A program made the position numbers and the translations under genes. A stretch of 64,000 nucleotides of DNA from Pseudomonas sp. ACN8 (GTDB lineage Bacteria; Pseudomonadota; Gammaproteobacteria; Pseudomonadales; Pseudomonadaceae). The first letter of the stretch is position 1, and the number at the start of each line of letters is the position of its first letter. The stretch covers positions 82,273 to 146,272 of the forward strand of contig NZ_MRCS01000010.1 of assembly GCF_002303925.1 (NCBI RefSeq), read 5' to 3'. Shown one piece after another: positions 24,333-37,949 of the stretch. The notes below the pieces were generated by a model. That model saw nothing but the letters and a program-made list of their open reading frames with translations. It had not been told where the DNA came from and ran no database searches.

Positions 24333-24353
24333 TTTACACTGTGGATAACCACT

Positions 24354-24381
24354 CAAAACGCCCCCTAGTGGGGCGTTTTGC
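24354..24381 (+). terminator. terminator after yidC
   Basis: CAAAACGCCCC / GGGGCGTTTTG is an 11-bp stem with a 5-nt loop, ending in TTTTG, located 22 nt past the yidC stop. A perfect DnaA box (24340) precedes it. Confidence 0.85.
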
Positions 24382-24411
24382 TATCTGTCACTTTTGTCTG
24401 GATACCGGTTT

Positions 24412-25782
24412 ATGAGCGTTCCTCGTGAAACCATCGCAGCCGTCGCCACCGCTCAAGGTCGCGGCGGTGTAGGCATCGTGCGTATTTCCGGGCCGTTGGC
24501 CAGCGTTGCGGCCAAGGCCTTCAGTGGTCGCGAGCTCAAGCCGCGATTTGCTCACTACGGTCCGTTTTTCAGTGAAAACGACGAGGTGCTGGACCAGGGC
24601 ATTGCCTTGTATTTCCCCGGCCCGAACTCGTTCACTGGCGAAGATGTCCTGGAGCTGCAAGGCCATGGCGGCCCGATTGTTCTGGATATGCTGCTCAAAC
24701 GCTGTCTGGAACTGGGTTGCCGTCTCGCCCGGCCGGGGGAATTCAGTGAGCGCGCCTTCCTCAACGACAAACTGGACCTCGCCCAGGCCGAAGCCATTGC
24801 CGACCTGATTGAAGCCAGTTCCGCCCAGGCTGCGCGAAATGCGTTGCGCTCCCTGCAGGGTGCCTTCTCGTCGCGTGTGCATAACCTCACCGAGCAATTG
24901 ATCGGCCTGCGCATCTATGTCGAAGCGGCCATCGATTTTCCGGAAGAGGAAATCGACTTCCTCGCCGATGGTCACGTCCTGAGCATGCTCGACAAGGTGC
25001 GCGACGAGTTATCCACTGTAATCCGCGAAGCCGGGCAGGGTGCCTTGCTGCGTGACGGCATGACCGTGGTCATTGCCGGTCGTCCGAATGCCGGCAAATC
25101 CAGCCTGCTCAATGCCCTGGCCGGGCGTGAAGCAGCGATCGTAACGGAAATTGCCGGTACCACCCGTGACGTGCTTCGCGAACATATCCACATCGATGGC
25201 ATGCCGCTGCACGTCGTGGATACCGCCGGTCTGCGCGATACCGATGATCATGTTGAAAAAATCGGCGTCGAGCGTGCCTTGAAGGCCATCGGCGAAGCGG
25301 ATCGGGTATTGCTGGTGGTCGATGCCACAGCGCCCGAAGCCCTCGATCCGTTCGCGCTGTGGCCGGAGTTTCTCGAAATTCGTCCCGATCCCGCGAAAGT
25401 CACCCTGATCCGCAACAAGGCCGACCTTACAGGCGAAGCCATTGCCCTGGAGGTCAGCCAGGACGGTCATGTCACCATCAGCCTGAGCGCCAAATCGGGT
25501 GGTATCGGACTGGAGTTGCTGCGTGATCACCTCAAGGCCTGCATGGGCTATGAACAAACGTCTGAAAGCAGCTTCAGCGCTCGCCGGCGACACCTTGAGG
25601 CGCTACGTCATGCCAGTGCTGCTCTCGAGCATGGCCGCGCGCAATTGACCCTGGCCGGTGCTGGCGAGTTATTGGCCGAGGATTTGCGCCAGGCTCAGCA
25701 GTCGTTGGGTGAAATCACTGGTGCCTTCAGCTCTGACGATCTGCTGGGGCGAATTTTCTCCAGCTTCTGTATCGGTAAGTAG
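24412..25782 (+). CDS. mnmE: tRNA modification GTPase MnmE (TrmE)
   Basis: The 456-residue GTPase works with MnmG to place the (carboxymethyl)aminomethyl group on U34 of certain tRNAs. The N-terminal folate-binding domain begins [20 protein letters not shown]. The G domain carries [22 protein letters not shown] and NKAD, and the protein ends with the invariant FCIGK. The ATG at 24412 gives the family start; the upstream in-frame ATG at 24394 has no support. Its partner mnmG is the next gene. Confidence 0.97.
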   Translation: MSVPRETIAAVATAQGRGGVGIVRISGPLASVAAKAFSGRELKPRFAHYGPFFSENDEVLDQGIALYFPGPNSFTGEDVLELQGHGGPIVLDMLLKRCLELGCRLARPGEFSERAFLNDKLDLAQAEAIADLIEASSAQAARNALRSLQGAFSSRVHNLTEQLIGLRIYVEAAIDFPEEEIDFLADGHVLSMLDKVRDELSTVIREAGQGALLRDGMTVVIAGRPNAGKSSLLNALAGREAAIVTEIAGTTRDVLREHIHIDGMPLHVVDTAGLRDTDDHVEKIGVERALKAIGEADRVLLVVDATAPEALDPFALWPEFLEIRPDPAKVTLIRNKADLTGEAIALEVSQDGHVTISLSAKSGGIGLELLRDHLKACMGYEQTSESSFSARRRHLEALRHASAALEHGRAQLTLAGAGELLAEDLRQAQQSLGEITGAFSSDDLLGRIFSSFCIGK

Positions 25783-25797
25783 CCCTCCTGTTATTCA

Positions 25798-25836
25798 CAG
25801 ACAGGCCATTCGTGCCTGTCTGCTTTCTCCTTTTCT
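25798..25836 (+). terminator. probable terminator after mnmE
   Basis: CAGACAGGC / GCCTGTCTG forms a 9-bp stem with a 7-nt loop, followed by a pyrimidine-rich CTTTCTCCTTTT tail, 16 nt past the stop. Confidence 0.7.
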
Positions 25837-26254
25837 GAAAATAACCTCCAGTGCCGAGCGGGCTTCGTCTGCTTGAGCGTAATTCCTGTACCTGAAATTC
25901 GAGCAAACGGAGCTTTTCTGTGGATTAAGCCCTGTGAATAACCGACGCTAAGGTCAGTTGATAACAGGGCTCGAAAACTGAACATAACCGCCTCTGTGGA
26001 TAACCACCCCTTTCATCCACAGGCTTACACCGGTTATCCAAGGGCCTCATTGGTACATGAACACAGGGTTTTGAATCTCTGTACATATTGAAAACAAAGG
26101 CCTGCATCAATCTATCCACAGAAAGGTGGGTGCATAGAAATAAACATAAAAACAAAGATTTAATAAATTTCTTTCTTTTTAATTTCTATAACTCCGACTT
26201 TTCCACAGCTGGTTAAATTTTGTGCAAAGGGTTCTTTAGGAAGGGCGAAGTCCC

Positions 26255-26260
26255 TATACT
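26255..26260 (+). promoter_or_regulatory. likely -10 element for mnmG-rsmG-parAB
   Basis: TATACT lies 70 nt before the mnmG start. At 17-nt spacing the -35 would be TTCTTT (26232-26237), a weak match. Confidence 0.45.
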
Positions 26261-26329
26261 TGTCGACCAGGTCCAAAAACCTGAGCTCAAACTATTCCTG
26301 AATTACCTACTTAAGCAGGCACGAGGTGC

Positions 26330-28231
26330 GTGGTGGATTTCCCTTCCCGTTTTGAAGTGATCGTCATCGGCGGCGGTCATGCCGGTACCGAGGCAGCACT
26401 GGCCTCAGCACGTATGGGGGTTAAAACCCTGTTGCTGACGCATAACGTGGAAACCCTCGGTGCCATGAGTTGCAATCCGGCCATTGGCGGGATCGGCAAA
26501 AGCCACCTGGTCAAGGAAATCGACGCCCTCGGCGGCGCGATGGCCATGGCCACCGATAAAGGCGGCATCCAGTTTCGCGTGTTGAACAGCCGCAAAGGCC
26601 CGGCCGTGCGCGCAACCCGCGCACAGGCAGACCGGGTTCTGTACAAGGCAGCTGTCCGCGAAATCCTGGAAAACCAGCCGAACCTGTGGATATTTCAACA
26701 GGCCGCTGACGACCTGATCGTTGAGCAGGAACAAGTTCGTGGTGTTGTCACGCAAATGGGTCTGCGTTTCCTCGCCGATTCCGTGGTGCTGACCACCGGC
26801 ACGTTCCTCGGTGGACTTATCCACATCGGTTTGCAGAATTTTTCCGGCGGTCGCGCCGGTGATCCGCCATCGATCGCGCTGGCTCACCGTCTGCGTGAAC
26901 TGCCATTGCGTGTGGGTCGTTTGAAAACCGGTACTCCACCGCGTATCGACGGCCGGTCCGTGGATTTCTCGGTGATGTCCGAACAACCGGGTGATACGCC
27001 GATCCCGGTGATGTCGTTCATGGGCAACAAGGAACAGCATCCACGACAGGTCAGTTGCTGGATTACCCACACAAATGCCCGTACCCACGAAATCATTGCC
27101 GCGAACCTCGACCGTTCGCCGATGTATTCCGCTGCCGGCGAGATCGAAGGCATCGGCCCGCGTTATTGCCCGTCGATCGAAGACAAGATCCATCGCTTCG
27201 CCGACAAGGAAAGCCATCAGGTGTTCATCGAACCGGAAGGTTTGACCACCCATGAGCTGTATCCGAACGGGATATCCACAAGCTTGCCGTTCGACGTGCA
27301 ATTGCAGATCGTGCAATCGATCCGCGGCATGGAAAACGCGCACATCGTGCGTCCTGGCTACGCGATCGAGTACGACTACTTCGATCCACGGGATTTGAAA
27401 TACAGCCTGGAAACCAAAGTCATCGGCGGTCTGTTCTTCGCCGGGCAAATCAACGGTACAACCGGTTACGAAGAAGCCGGTGCGCAGGGTTTGCTCGCCG
27501 GAACCAACGCTGCACTGCGTGCACAAGGCAAAGAGGCCTGGTGCCCGCGTCGCGACGAGGCCTATATCGGTGTGTTGGTCGACGACCTGATCACCCTTGG
27601 TACCCAAGAGCCGTACCGGATGTTCACGTCCCGCGCCGAATATCGTCTGATCCTGCGCGAAGACAACGCCGACCTGCGCTTGACCGAAAAAGGTCGCGAA
27701 CTGGGCCTGGTGGATGACGTGCGCTGGGCGGCTTTCTGCAAAAAACGCGAAAGCATCGAACTGGAAGAGCAGCGCCTGAAAAGCACCTGGGTACGCCCGG
27801 GCACCGAACAGGGCGATGCCATTGCCGAAAAATTCGGCACGCCACTGACTCACGAATACAACCTGCTCAATCTCTTGAGCCGTCCGGAAATCGACTACGC
27901 TGGTCTGATTGCCGTGACCGGTGGGGGCGCAGAAGATCCACAGGTTGCCGAGCAGGTCGAAATCAAGACCAAGTACGCCGGCTACATCGATCGTCAACAG
28001 GATGAAATCGCCCGCTTGCGTGCCAGCGAAGACACCAGACTGCCTGTGGATATCGATTACACGAACATTTCCGGTCTCTCCAAGGAGATCCAGAGCAAGC
28101 TCGGCGCGACCCGTCCAGAAACCCTGGGTCAGGCCTCGCGTATCCCGGGCGTTACGCCGGCAGCCATTTCGCTGTTGATGATTCATTTGAAAAAACGCGG
28201 CGCGGGCCGTCAGTTGGAGCAAAGCGCTTGA
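26330..28231 (+). CDS. mnmG: tRNA uridine-34 5-carboxymethylaminomethyl modification enzyme MnmG (GidA)
   Basis: The 633-residue FAD enzyme partners MnmE. The dinucleotide-binding motif [14 protein letters not shown] is near residues 12-25 and family signatures [14 protein letters not shown] and [15 protein letters not shown] follow. The start is GTG at 26330 (a second GTG follows directly) behind CGAGG. The TGA stop overlaps the TTG start of rsmG. A perfect DnaA box lies inside the gene (26817). Confidence 0.97.
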   Translation: MVDFPSRFEVIVIGGGHAGTEAALASARMGVKTLLLTHNVETLGAMSCNPAIGGIGKSHLVKEIDALGGAMAMATDKGGIQFRVLNSRKGPAVRATRAQADRVLYKAAVREILENQPNLWIFQQAADDLIVEQEQVRGVVTQMGLRFLADSVVLTTGTFLGGLIHIGLQNFSGGRAGDPPSIALAHRLRELPLRVGRLKTGTPPRIDGRSVDFSVMSEQPGDTPIPVMSFMGNKEQHPRQVSCWITHTNARTHEIIAANLDRSPMYSAAGEIEGIGPRYCPSIEDKIHRFADKESHQVFIEPEGLTTHELYPNGISTSLPFDVQLQIVQSIRGMENAHIVRPGYAIEYDYFDPRDLKYSLETKVIGGLFFAGQINGTTGYEEAGAQGLLAGTNAALRAQGKEAWCPRRDEAYIGVLVDDLITLGTQEPYRMFTSRAEYRLILREDNADLRLTEKGRELGLVDDVRWAAFCKKRESIELEEQRLKSTWVRPGTEQGDAIAEKFGTPLTHEYNLLNLLSRPEIDYAGLIAVTGGGAEDPQVAEQVEIKTKYAGYIDRQQDEIARLRASEDTRLPVDIDYTNISGLSKEIQSKLGATRPETLGQASRIPGVTPAAISLLMIHLKKRGAGRQLEQSA

Positions 28232-28872
28232 GTTCGTTGGTCACTTCGCAACACGCAGAAGAGTTATCCACAGGTGCTCGCCAACTCGGTGTCACGCTGA
28301 CAGAAACCCAGCACGCACAGTTGCTGGGTTACCTGGCCCTGTTGATCAAATGGAACAAGGCTTACAACCTCACCGCCGTGCGTGATCCGGACGAAATGGT
28401 TTCCCGTCACTTGCTCGATAGCCTGAGCGTGATGTCGTTCATCGAAAACGGTCGCTGGCTCGACGTCGGCAGCGGCGGCGGCATGCCTGGCATTCCGCTG
28501 GCGATCCTGTTTCCCGAGTCCCAGGTGACCTGCCTGGACAGCAACGGCAAGAAAACCCGCTTCCTGACCCAGGTCAAACTCGAACTCAAACTGGATAACC
28601 TGCAAGTTATCCACAGTCGCGTCGAAGCATTCCAGCCTGCACAGCCATTCAACGGGATCATTTCCCGGGCGTTCAGCAGCATGGAAAACTTCAGTAACTG
28701 GACTCGCCACCTCGGCGATAGCGAAACACGCTGGCTGGCAATGAAGGGCGTTCATCCGGCCGATGAGCTGGTAGCATTGCCGGCAGACTTCCACCTCGAT
28801 AGCGAACACGCCCTGGCCGTACCTGGTTGCCAAGGCCAACGCCATCTGCTGATACTGCGCCGCACGGCATGA
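28228..28872 (+). CDS. rsmG: 16S rRNA (guanine-527-N7) methyltransferase RsmG (GidB)
   Basis: The 214-residue SAM-dependent enzyme methylates G527 of 16S rRNA. Motif I is [17 protein letters not shown], and [21 protein letters not shown] is the family N-terminal signature. The start is TTG inside the mnmG stop context (TTGA), so it depends on coupling. Two perfect DnaA boxes occur in the gene (28264, 28607). Confidence 0.96.
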   Translation: MSSLVTSQHAEELSTGARQLGVTLTETQHAQLLGYLALLIKWNKAYNLTAVRDPDEMVSRHLLDSLSVMSFIENGRWLDVGSGGGMPGIPLAILFPESQVTCLDSNGKKTRFLTQVKLELKLDNLQVIHSRVEAFQPAQPFNGIISRAFSSMENFSNWTRHLGDSETRWLAMKGVHPADELVALPADFHLDSEHALAVPGCQGQRHLLILRRTA

Positions 28873-28890
28873 TTGGGAACACAAGCAAGA

Positions 28891-29688
28891 ATGGCTAAGG
28901 TATTCGCGATTGCGAACCAAAAGGGTGGCGTGGGCAAAACCACCACCTGCATCAACCTCGCAGCATCCCTGGTCGCGACCAAGCGCCGGGTGCTGTTGAT
29001 CGATCTCGATCCACAGGGCAACGCCACCATGGGTAGCGGTGTGGATAAACATGGCCTGGAAAACTCGGTCTACGACCTGCTGATCGGCGAATGTGACCTG
29101 GCCCAGGCCATGCACTACTCCGAACACGGTGGTTACCAGCTGTTGCCGGCCAACCGCGATCTCACCGCGGCCGAAGTGGTTCTGCTGGAAATGCAGATGA
29201 AGGAAAGCCGTCTGCGCAGCGCGCTGGCGCCGATCCGGGAAAACTACGATTACATCCTGATCGACTGCCCGCCGTCGCTGTCGATGCTGACCCTGAACGC
29301 ACTGGTTGCCGCCGACGGGGTCATTATCCCCATGCAGTGCGAGTATTTCGCACTCGAAGGCTTGAGCGACCTTGTGGATAACATCAAGCGTATCTCTGAA
29401 CTGCTGAACCCGAACCTGAAGGTCGAAGGCCTGCTGCGCACGATGTACGACCCGCGCCTTAGCCTGATGAACGATGTCTCGGCGCAGCTCAAGGAACACT
29501 TCGGCGAGCAGCTCTACGATACCGTCATTCCACGCAACATCCGTCTGGCCGAAGCACCAAGCTACGGCATGCCGGCGCTGGCGTACGACAAAGCGTCGCG
29601 AGGCGCCGTTGCCTACCTGGCATTGGCGGGCGAGATGGTTCGTCGTCAACGCAAAAACTCACGCATCGCCGCTGCTCAGGCAACTTAA
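28891..29688 (+). CDS. parA: chromosome-partitioning ATPase ParA (Soj)
   Basis: The 265-residue ParA ATPase segregates origins with ParB. The deviant Walker A motif NQKGGVGKTT is at residues 9-18, and DLDPQGNATMGSG and IDCPPSLSML follow. I chose the ATG at 28891 (MAKVFAIANQKGG). It is 18 nt past rsmG. Two perfect DnaA boxes are in the gene (29040, 29373). Confidence 0.97.
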   Translation: MAKVFAIANQKGGVGKTTTCINLAASLVATKRRVLLIDLDPQGNATMGSGVDKHGLENSVYDLLIGECDLAQAMHYSEHGGYQLLPANRDLTAAEVVLLEMQMKESRLRSALAPIRENYDYILIDCPPSLSMLTLNALVAADGVIIPMQCEYFALEGLSDLVDNIKRISELLNPNLKVEGLLRTMYDPRLSLMNDVSAQLKEHFGEQLYDTVIPRNIRLAEAPSYGMPALAYDKASRGAVAYLALAGEMVRRQRKNSRIAAAQAT

Positions 29689-29697
29689 GGAATCCCC

Positions 29698-30570
29698 ATG
29701 GCCGTCAAGAAACGAGGTCTCGGACGTGGACTGGATGCTCTGTTGAGTGGTCCGACTGTCAGCTCGCTGGAAGAACAAGCGGCGCAAGCCGATCAGCGTG
29801 AGCTGCAGCACCTTCCCCTGGATCTGCTCCAGCGCGGCAAGTACCAGCCGCGTCGTGACATGGATCCGCAGGCGCTCGAAGAGCTGGCGCAGTCGATCAA
29901 GGCCCAGGGTGTCATGCAGCCCATCGTGGTTCGCCCGATCGGCAGCGGCCGCTTCGAGATCATTGCCGGCGAACGCCGCTGGCGCGCCAGCCAGCAAGCC
30001 GGGCAGGAAACGATCCCGGCGATGGTTCGCGATGTACCCGATGAAACCGCGATCGCTATCGCCCTGATCGAGAATATCCAGCGCGAAGACCTGAACCCGA
30101 TTGAAGAAGCCGTGGCCCTGCAGCGTTTGCAGCAGGAGTTCCAGCTGACCCAGCAACAGGTAGCCGAGGCTGTGGGCAAGTCCCGGGTGACCGTGGCCAA
30201 CCTGTTGCGCCTGATTTCCTTGCCGGAAGTCATCAAGACCATGTTGTCCCACGGCGACCTGGAAATGGGTCATGCCCGTGCATTGCTCGGTTTGCCGGAA
30301 ATTCAACAGGTTGAAGGGGCGCGACATGTTGTCGCACGCGGGCTGACCGTGCGCCAAACCGAGGCACTGGTTCGCCAGTGGTTGAGTGGGAAACCGGAGC
30401 CTGTTGAACCGGCAAAACCGGACCCGGATATCGCCCGTCTCGAACAGCGCCTGGCCGAGCGCCTAGGCTCTGCGGTGCAGATCCGCCACGGTAAGAAGGG
30501 TAAAGGGCAGTTGGTGATTGGCTACAACTCACTGGATGAGCTTCAAGGCGTACTTGCACATATCCGCTGA
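29698..30570 (+). CDS. parB: chromosome-partitioning protein ParB (Spo0J)
   Basis: The 290-residue CTP-dependent clamp binds parS and spreads. The N-terminal ParB/Srx domain includes GERRWRASQQAG and the box ENIQREDLNPIEEA. A central helix-turn-helix (TQQQVAEAVGKSRVTVANLL) and a C-terminal dimerisation region follow. It starts 9 nt after parA. Its targets are the two parS sites in recF. Confidence 0.97.
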   Translation: MAVKKRGLGRGLDALLSGPTVSSLEEQAAQADQRELQHLPLDLLQRGKYQPRRDMDPQALEELAQSIKAQGVMQPIVVRPIGSGRFEIIAGERRWRASQQAGQETIPAMVRDVPDETAIAIALIENIQREDLNPIEEAVALQRLQQEFQLTQQQVAEAVGKSRVTVANLLRLISLPEVIKTMLSHGDLEMGHARALLGLPEIQQVEGARHVVARGLTVRQTEALVRQWLSGKPEPVEPAKPDPDIARLEQRLAERLGSAVQIRHGKKGKGQLVIGYNSLDELQGVLAHIR

Positions 30571-30615
30571 AACATTTCCTCATGTAGCGCGCAGTCGGAA
30601 ATCACTACCTGACAG

Positions 30616-30644
30616 TTGAATAGGGGCAGAACCGCCCCTATACT
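30616..30644 (+). promoter_or_regulatory. sigma-70 promoter of the atp operon, with a hairpin in its spacer
   Basis: TTGAAT (30616-30621) and TATACT (30639-30644) are spaced 17 nt. The spacer contains the inverted repeat TAGGGGC / GCCCCTA (30621-30627 and 30634-30640), which overlaps the ends of both hexamers. It could be an operator or the remnant of a parB terminator. Confidence 0.75.
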
Positions 30645-30718
30645 CTGCGCGCATTTTGTCGGCACAAATTATGCCAAGTTATTGAATTTCGGCAGCCGAC
30701 CATTGGAGAGTAAAAGTG

Positions 30719-32012
<1,294 letters not shown>

Positions 32013-32036
32013 GGCCAGTCTCGACTAGTCTGATGT

Positions 32037-32058
32037 CCTTCCCGGTAAAACGGGAAGG
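32037..32058 (+). other. intercistronic hairpin between atpB and atpE
   Basis: CCTTCCCG / CGGGAAGG forms an 8-bp stem with a 6-nt loop in the 133-nt gap. There is no T-run, so it is more likely an mRNA stability or translation element for the highly expressed c subunit than a terminator. Confidence 0.65.
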
Positions 32059-32130
32059 TGCTCCTTGCGGGGCATCTGAAACGATTTGTTTTACCGCTTT
32101 AATCTAAAAAACCTAAACCATACGACGTAA

Positions 32131-32403
<273 letters not shown>

Positions 32404-32461
32404 TTACTCGGATCTTCCGGGTAATTTGGTGTGATGGACAACGTAACTGCGAGGTGTTGGC

Positions 32462-32932
32462 GTGAACATTAATGCGACCCTGATTGGCCAGTCCGTTGCG
32501 TTCCTGATTTTTGTACTGTTCTGCATGAAGTTCGTATGGCCTCCGGTCATTGCGGCTCTGCACGAACGTCAAAAGAAGATCGCTGATGGTCTGGACGCTG
32601 CCAGCCGTGCAGCTCGCGACCTGGAGTTGGCCCAAGAGAAAGCGGGTCACCAACTGCGCGAAGCGAAAGCTCAGGCAGCTGAAATCATCGAGCAAGCCAA
32701 GAAACGCGGTAACCAGATTGTCGAAGAGGCTGTTGAAAAAGCCCGTGTCGACGCTGACCGTGTGAAGGTTCAGGCTCAAGCCGAGATCGAACAGGAACTG
32801 AACAGTGTCAAAGACGCGCTGCGTGCCCAAGTGGGCTTGCTGGCAGTCGGCGGCGCCGAGAAGATCCTGGGTGCCACAATCGATCAAAACGCGCACGCAG
32901 AGCTGGTTAACCAACTGGCTGCTGAAATCTAA
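32462..32932 (+). CDS. atpF: F0F1 ATP synthase subunit b
   Basis: The 156-residue stator subunit has one N-terminal membrane helix ([20 protein letters not shown]) and a long charged helix. The start is GTG behind a GAGG site. It is followed 12 nt later by atpH. Confidence 0.97.
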   Translation: MNINATLIGQSVAFLIFVLFCMKFVWPPVIAALHERQKKIADGLDAASRAARDLELAQEKAGHQLREAKAQAAEIIEQAKKRGNQIVEEAVEKARVDADRVKVQAQAEIEQELNSVKDALRAQVGLLAVGGAEKILGATIDQNAHAELVNQLAAEI

Positions 32933-32944
32933 GCGAGGGCGATC

Positions 32945-33481
32945 ATGGCAGAACTGACCACGTTGGCCCGACCTTACGCTAAGGCGGCCTTCGAGCACGC
33001 TCAGGCCCACCAGCAACTGGCCAATTGGTCAGCCATGCTCGGCCTGGCTGCAGCGGTGTCGGAAGACGACACCATGCAGCGCGTGCTCAAGGCCCCGCGA
33101 CTGACGAGCGCAGAAAAGGCCGCCACGTTCATTGACGTGTGCGGCGACAAGTTTGATGCCAAGGCACAGAACTTCATCCACGTCGTTGCCGAAAACGACC
33201 GTCTCCCGCTGTTGCCGGAGATCGCCGCTCTGTTTGACCTGTACAAGGCCGAACAAGAGAAGTCGGTAGACGTTGAAGTGACCAGTGCTTTTGCATTGAA
33301 CCAAGAACAGCAAGACAAACTCGCCAAGGTTCTCAGTGCACGACTCAACCGGGAAGTGCGCCTGCAAGTTGCGGAGGACGCTGCCCTTATTGGTGGTGTC
33401 GTCATCCGCGCCGGCGACCTGGTTATCGATGGCTCGATTCGCGGCAAAATCGCGAAACTTGCCGAAGCATTGAAATCTTGA
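32945..33481 (+). CDS. atpH: F0F1 ATP synthase subunit delta
   Basis: The 178-residue protein links the b dimer to F1. It begins [19 protein letters not shown] and ends [16 protein letters not shown], both family hallmarks. Confidence 0.97.
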   Translation: MAELTTLARPYAKAAFEHAQAHQQLANWSAMLGLAAAVSEDDTMQRVLKAPRLTSAEKAATFIDVCGDKFDAKAQNFIHVVAENDRLPLLPEIAALFDLYKAEQEKSVDVEVTSAFALNQEQQDKLAKVLSARLNREVRLQVAEDAALIGGVVIRAGDLVIDGSIRGKIAKLAEALKS

Positions 33482-33502
33482 GTTTGAAGGGGCAGCAGAG
33501 CA

Positions 33503-35047
33503 ATGCAGCAACTCAATCCTTCCGAAATAAGTGAAATTATCAAGGGCCGCATCGACAAGCTCGATGTGACCTCCCAAGCCCGTAACGAAGGCACTGTCGT
33601 CAGCGTATCTGACGGTATCGTGCGGATTCACGGTCTGGCCGACGTAATGTACGGCGAGATGATCGAGTTTCCGGGCGGCGTCTTCGGTATGGCCCTCAAC
33701 CTGGAGCAAGACTCCGTAGGTGCCGTTGTATTGGGCGCATACCAGTCTCTGGCTGAAGGCATGAGCGCCAAGTGCACCGGCCGCATCCTGGAAGTTCCGG
33801 TTGGTAAGGAACTGCTGGGTCGCGTAGTCGACGCACTGGGTAACCCTGTTGACGGCAAAGGTCCACTGGGCAACACCGAGACCGACGCGGTCGAGAAAGT
33901 TGCTCCAGGCGTGATCTGGCGTAAGTCGGTAGACCAGCCTGTACAGACTGGCTACAAGGCTGTCGATGCCATGATCCCTGTCGGCCGTGGCCAGCGTGAG
34001 CTGATCATCGGTGACCGTCAGATCGGTAAAACCGCTCTGGCGATCGACGCGATCATCAACCAGAAGAACAGCGGCATTTTCTGCGTCTACGTAGCGATCG
34101 GTCAGAAACAATCGACCATCGCCAACGTGGTTCGCAAGCTGGAAGAAAACGGCGCCCTGGCCAACACGATCATCGTGGCTGCCAGTGCTTCGGAATCTCC
34201 TGCGCTGCAATTCCTGGCACCGTACTCCGGTTGCACCATGGGTGAATTCTTCCGCGACCGCGGTGAAGACGCGCTGATCGTTTATGACGATCTGTCCAAG
34301 CAAGCAGTGGCTTACCGCCAGATTTCCCTGCTGCTGCGCCGTCCACCAGGCCGTGAAGCTTACCCAGGCGACGTGTTCTATCTCCACTCCCGTCTGCTGG
34401 AGCGCGCATCCCGCGTTTCGGAAGAATACGTAGAGAAGTTCACCAACGGCGCAGTGACCGGCAAAACCGGTTCCCTGACCGCACTGCCGATCATCGAAAC
34501 CCAGGCTGGCGACGTTTCCGCGTTCGTTCCGACCAACGTGATTTCCATCACCGACGGTCAGATCTTCCTGGAATCGGCCATGTTCAACTCGGGCATCCGC
34601 CCTGCAGTGAACGCCGGTGTTTCGGTATCCCGTGTGGGTGGTGCCGCTCAGACCAAGATCATCAAGAAGCTGTCCGGTGGTATCCGTACCGCTCTGGCTC
34701 AGTACCGTGAACTGGCGGCATTCGCCCAGTTCGCTTCTGACCTGGACGAAGCGACCCGTAAGCAACTTGAGCATGGTCAGCGCGTTACCGAGCTGATGAA
34801 GCAGAAGCAATACGCACCAATGTCGATCGCTGACATGGCGCTGTCGCTGTATGCCGCTGAGCGTGGGTTCCTGACTGACGTTGAAATCGCCAAGATCGGC
34901 AGCTTCGAGCAAGCGCTGATTGCTTTCTTCAACCGCGATCACGCCGATTTGATGGCGAAGATCAACGTGAAAGGTGACTTCAATGACGAAATCGACGCTG
35001 GCATGAAAGCCGGTATCGAGAAGTTCAAGGCCACCCAAACCTGGTAA
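33503..35047 (+). CDS. atpA: F0F1 ATP synthase subunit alpha
   Basis: The 514-residue F1 subunit has the P-loop [13 protein letters not shown] near residues 169-181 and the alpha/beta signature [11 protein letters not shown] near 365-375. It starts [17 protein letters not shown]. Length is typical. Confidence 0.98.
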   Translation: MQQLNPSEISEIIKGRIDKLDVTSQARNEGTVVSVSDGIVRIHGLADVMYGEMIEFPGGVFGMALNLEQDSVGAVVLGAYQSLAEGMSAKCTGRILEVPVGKELLGRVVDALGNPVDGKGPLGNTETDAVEKVAPGVIWRKSVDQPVQTGYKAVDAMIPVGRGQRELIIGDRQIGKTALAIDAIINQKNSGIFCVYVAIGQKQSTIANVVRKLEENGALANTIIVAASASESPALQFLAPYSGCTMGEFFRDRGEDALIVYDDLSKQAVAYRQISLLLRRPPGREAYPGDVFYLHSRLLERASRVSEEYVEKFTNGAVTGKTGSLTALPIIETQAGDVSAFVPTNVISITDGQIFLESAMFNSGIRPAVNAGVSVSRVGGAAQTKIIKKLSGGIRTALAQYRELAAFAQFASDLDEATRKQLEHGQRVTELMKQKQYAPMSIADMALSLYAAERGFLTDVEIAKIGSFEQALIAFFNRDHADLMAKINVKGDFNDEIDAGMKAGIEKFKATQTW

Positions 35048-35052
35048 GCCGC

Positions 35053-35076
35053 AGCGGGAGCCGCAAGGCTCCCGCT
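35053..35076 (+). other. intercistronic hairpin between atpA and atpG, GCAA loop
   Basis: AGCGGGAGCC / GGCTCCCGCT is a perfect 10-bp stem closed by a GCAA tetraloop, with no T-run. Confidence 0.7.
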
Positions 35077-35097
35077 TGCTAACCTGATAGGTGTTAC

Positions 35098-35958
35098 ATG
35101 GCAGGCGCAAAAGAGATTCGCAGTAAGATTGCGAGCATCAAAAGCACGCAAAAGATTACCAGCGCCATGGAAAAAGTGGCGGTCAGCAAAATGCGCAAGG
35201 CACAAATGCGCATGGCTGCTAGCCGTCCTTATGCGGAGCGTATCCGCCAGGTAATTGGGCATCTGGCCAACGCCAACCCGGAATACCGCCACCCGTTCAT
35301 GATCGACCGCGAAATCAAGCGTGTCGGTTATGTCGTAGTGAGCAGTGACCGTGGTCTGTGCGGTGGCTTGAACACCAACCTGTTCAAGGCCCTGGTCAAG
35401 GACATGGCGGTAAACCGCGAAAACGGCGTCGAGATCGATCTGTGTGTCGTTGGTAGCAAGGGTGCGGCCTTTTTCCGCAACTTCGGCGGTAACGTCGTTG
35501 CAGCTATCAGCCACCTGGGTGAAGAGCCGTCGATCAATGATCTGATCGGCAGCGTCAAGGTGATGCTGGATGCCTACCTGGACGGCCGTATTGACCGCCT
35601 GTCCGTGGTGTCCAACAAGTTCATCAACACCATGACGCAACAGCCTACCGTGGAGCAGTTGATTCCACTGGTGGCAACCCCGGATCAAGACCTCAAGCAC
35701 CACTGGGACTATCTCTACGAACCGGATGCCAAGGAGCTGCTGGACGGCTTGATGGTCCGTTACGTGGAGTCGCAGGTCTACCAGGCGGTGGTCGAGAACA
35801 ACGCGGCTGAACAAGCTGCGCGGATGATCGCGATGAAGAACGCTACCGACAATGCCGGTGATTTGATCAGCGATTTGCAGCTGGTCTACAACAAGGCGCG
35901 TCAGGCTGCGATCACCCAAGAGATCTCGGAAATCGTCGGCGGCGCTGCCGCGGTTTAA
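35098..35958 (+). CDS. atpG: F0F1 ATP synthase subunit gamma
   Basis: The 286-residue central stalk subunit begins [20 protein letters not shown] and ends [19 protein letters not shown], as expected. The [10 protein letters not shown] motif is near residues 81-90. Confidence 0.98.
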   Translation: MAGAKEIRSKIASIKSTQKITSAMEKVAVSKMRKAQMRMAASRPYAERIRQVIGHLANANPEYRHPFMIDREIKRVGYVVVSSDRGLCGGLNTNLFKALVKDMAVNRENGVEIDLCVVGSKGAAFFRNFGGNVVAAISHLGEEPSINDLIGSVKVMLDAYLDGRIDRLSVVSNKFINTMTQQPTVEQLIPLVATPDQDLKHHWDYLYEPDAKELLDGLMVRYVESQVYQAVVENNAAEQAARMIAMKNATDNAGDLISDLQLVYNKARQAAITQEISEIVGGAAAV

Positions 35959-37365
<1,407 letters not shown>

Positions 37366-37370
37366 TCCCG

Positions 37371-37388
37371 GCGCCCGGCAACGGGCGC
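37371..37388 (+). other. intercistronic hairpin between atpD and atpC, GCAA loop
   Basis: GCGCCCG / CGGGCGC is a 7-bp stem closed by GCAA, directly after the atpD stop, with no T-run. Confidence 0.7.
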
Positions 37389-37410
37389 TAATTTAGGTTG
37401 AGGCAATCAG

Positions 37411-37836
37411 ATGGCTATGACAGTCCATTGCGATATCGTCAGCGCGGAAGGAGAAATCTTTTCCGGTCTGGTCGAGATGGTGATTGCGCACGGTGCACTG
37501 GGTGATCTTGGTATCGCTCTGGGTCACGCGCCGCTGATCACTAATCTGAAGCCAGGTCCGATCCGCCTGGTCAAGCAGGGCGGGGAAGAGGAGGTGTATT
37601 ACATCTCCGGTGGTTTCCTCGAGGTTCAGCCGAACATGGTCAAGGTTCTTGCCGACACCGTGCAACGTGCTGCCGACCTGGACGAAGCCGCAGCTTTGGA
37701 AGCCGTTAAGGCTGCCGAGAAAGCCCTGCATGAGCGAGGCGCGGAATTCGATTACGGTTCTGCTGCCGCACGTCTGGCCGAGGCTGCAGCTCAGCTGCGC
37801 ACCGTCCAGCAGATCCGCAAGAAGTTCGGCCACTAA
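37411..37836 (+). CDS. atpC: F0F1 ATP synthase subunit epsilon
   Basis: The 141-residue subunit regulates F1. An N-terminal beta domain ([19 protein letters not shown]) is followed by two C-terminal helices. It is the last gene of the operon, before a strong terminator. Confidence 0.97.
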   Translation: MAMTVHCDIVSAEGEIFSGLVEMVIAHGALGDLGIALGHAPLITNLKPGPIRLVKQGGEEEVYYISGGFLEVQPNMVKVLADTVQRAADLDEAAALEAVKAAEKALHERGAEFDYGSAAARLAEAAAQLRTVQQIRKKFGH

Positions 37837-37861
37837 GGCAGCACTTGTTGTGTGATTGATT

Positions 37862-37895
37862 AAAAAGGGTAGCCTCGGCTACCCTTTTTTCTTTT
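37862..37895 (+). terminator. terminator of the atp operon
   Basis: AAAGGGTAGCC / GGCTACCCTTT with a 2-nt nominal loop is followed by TTTCTTTT, 26 nt past atpC. Confidence 0.92.
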
Positions 37896-37949
37896 CCGAC
37901 TTTTACAACCTGGTCGCAGCCGTTGACCACCCAGGATTGGTAGCCAGTC

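Larger units (their letters stand above)
25783..26329. other. second oriC-like region between mnmE and mnmG
   Basis: This 547-nt gap copies the layout of oriC. A perfect DnaA box is at 25995 (reverse). Boxes with one mismatch are at 25791, 25919, 25933, 26013 and 26112. An AT-rich stretch follows at about 26133-26191. Blocks shared with the dnaA-rpmH region sit at a constant offset of 4,487 bp: box 21446/25933, TAAGGTCA 21462/25949, box 21508/25995, CACAGG 21531/26018, CTCTGTACA 21590/26077, GGCCTG 21612/26099 and box 21625/26112. Whether it fires as an origin is not known from sequence. Confidence 0.85.
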
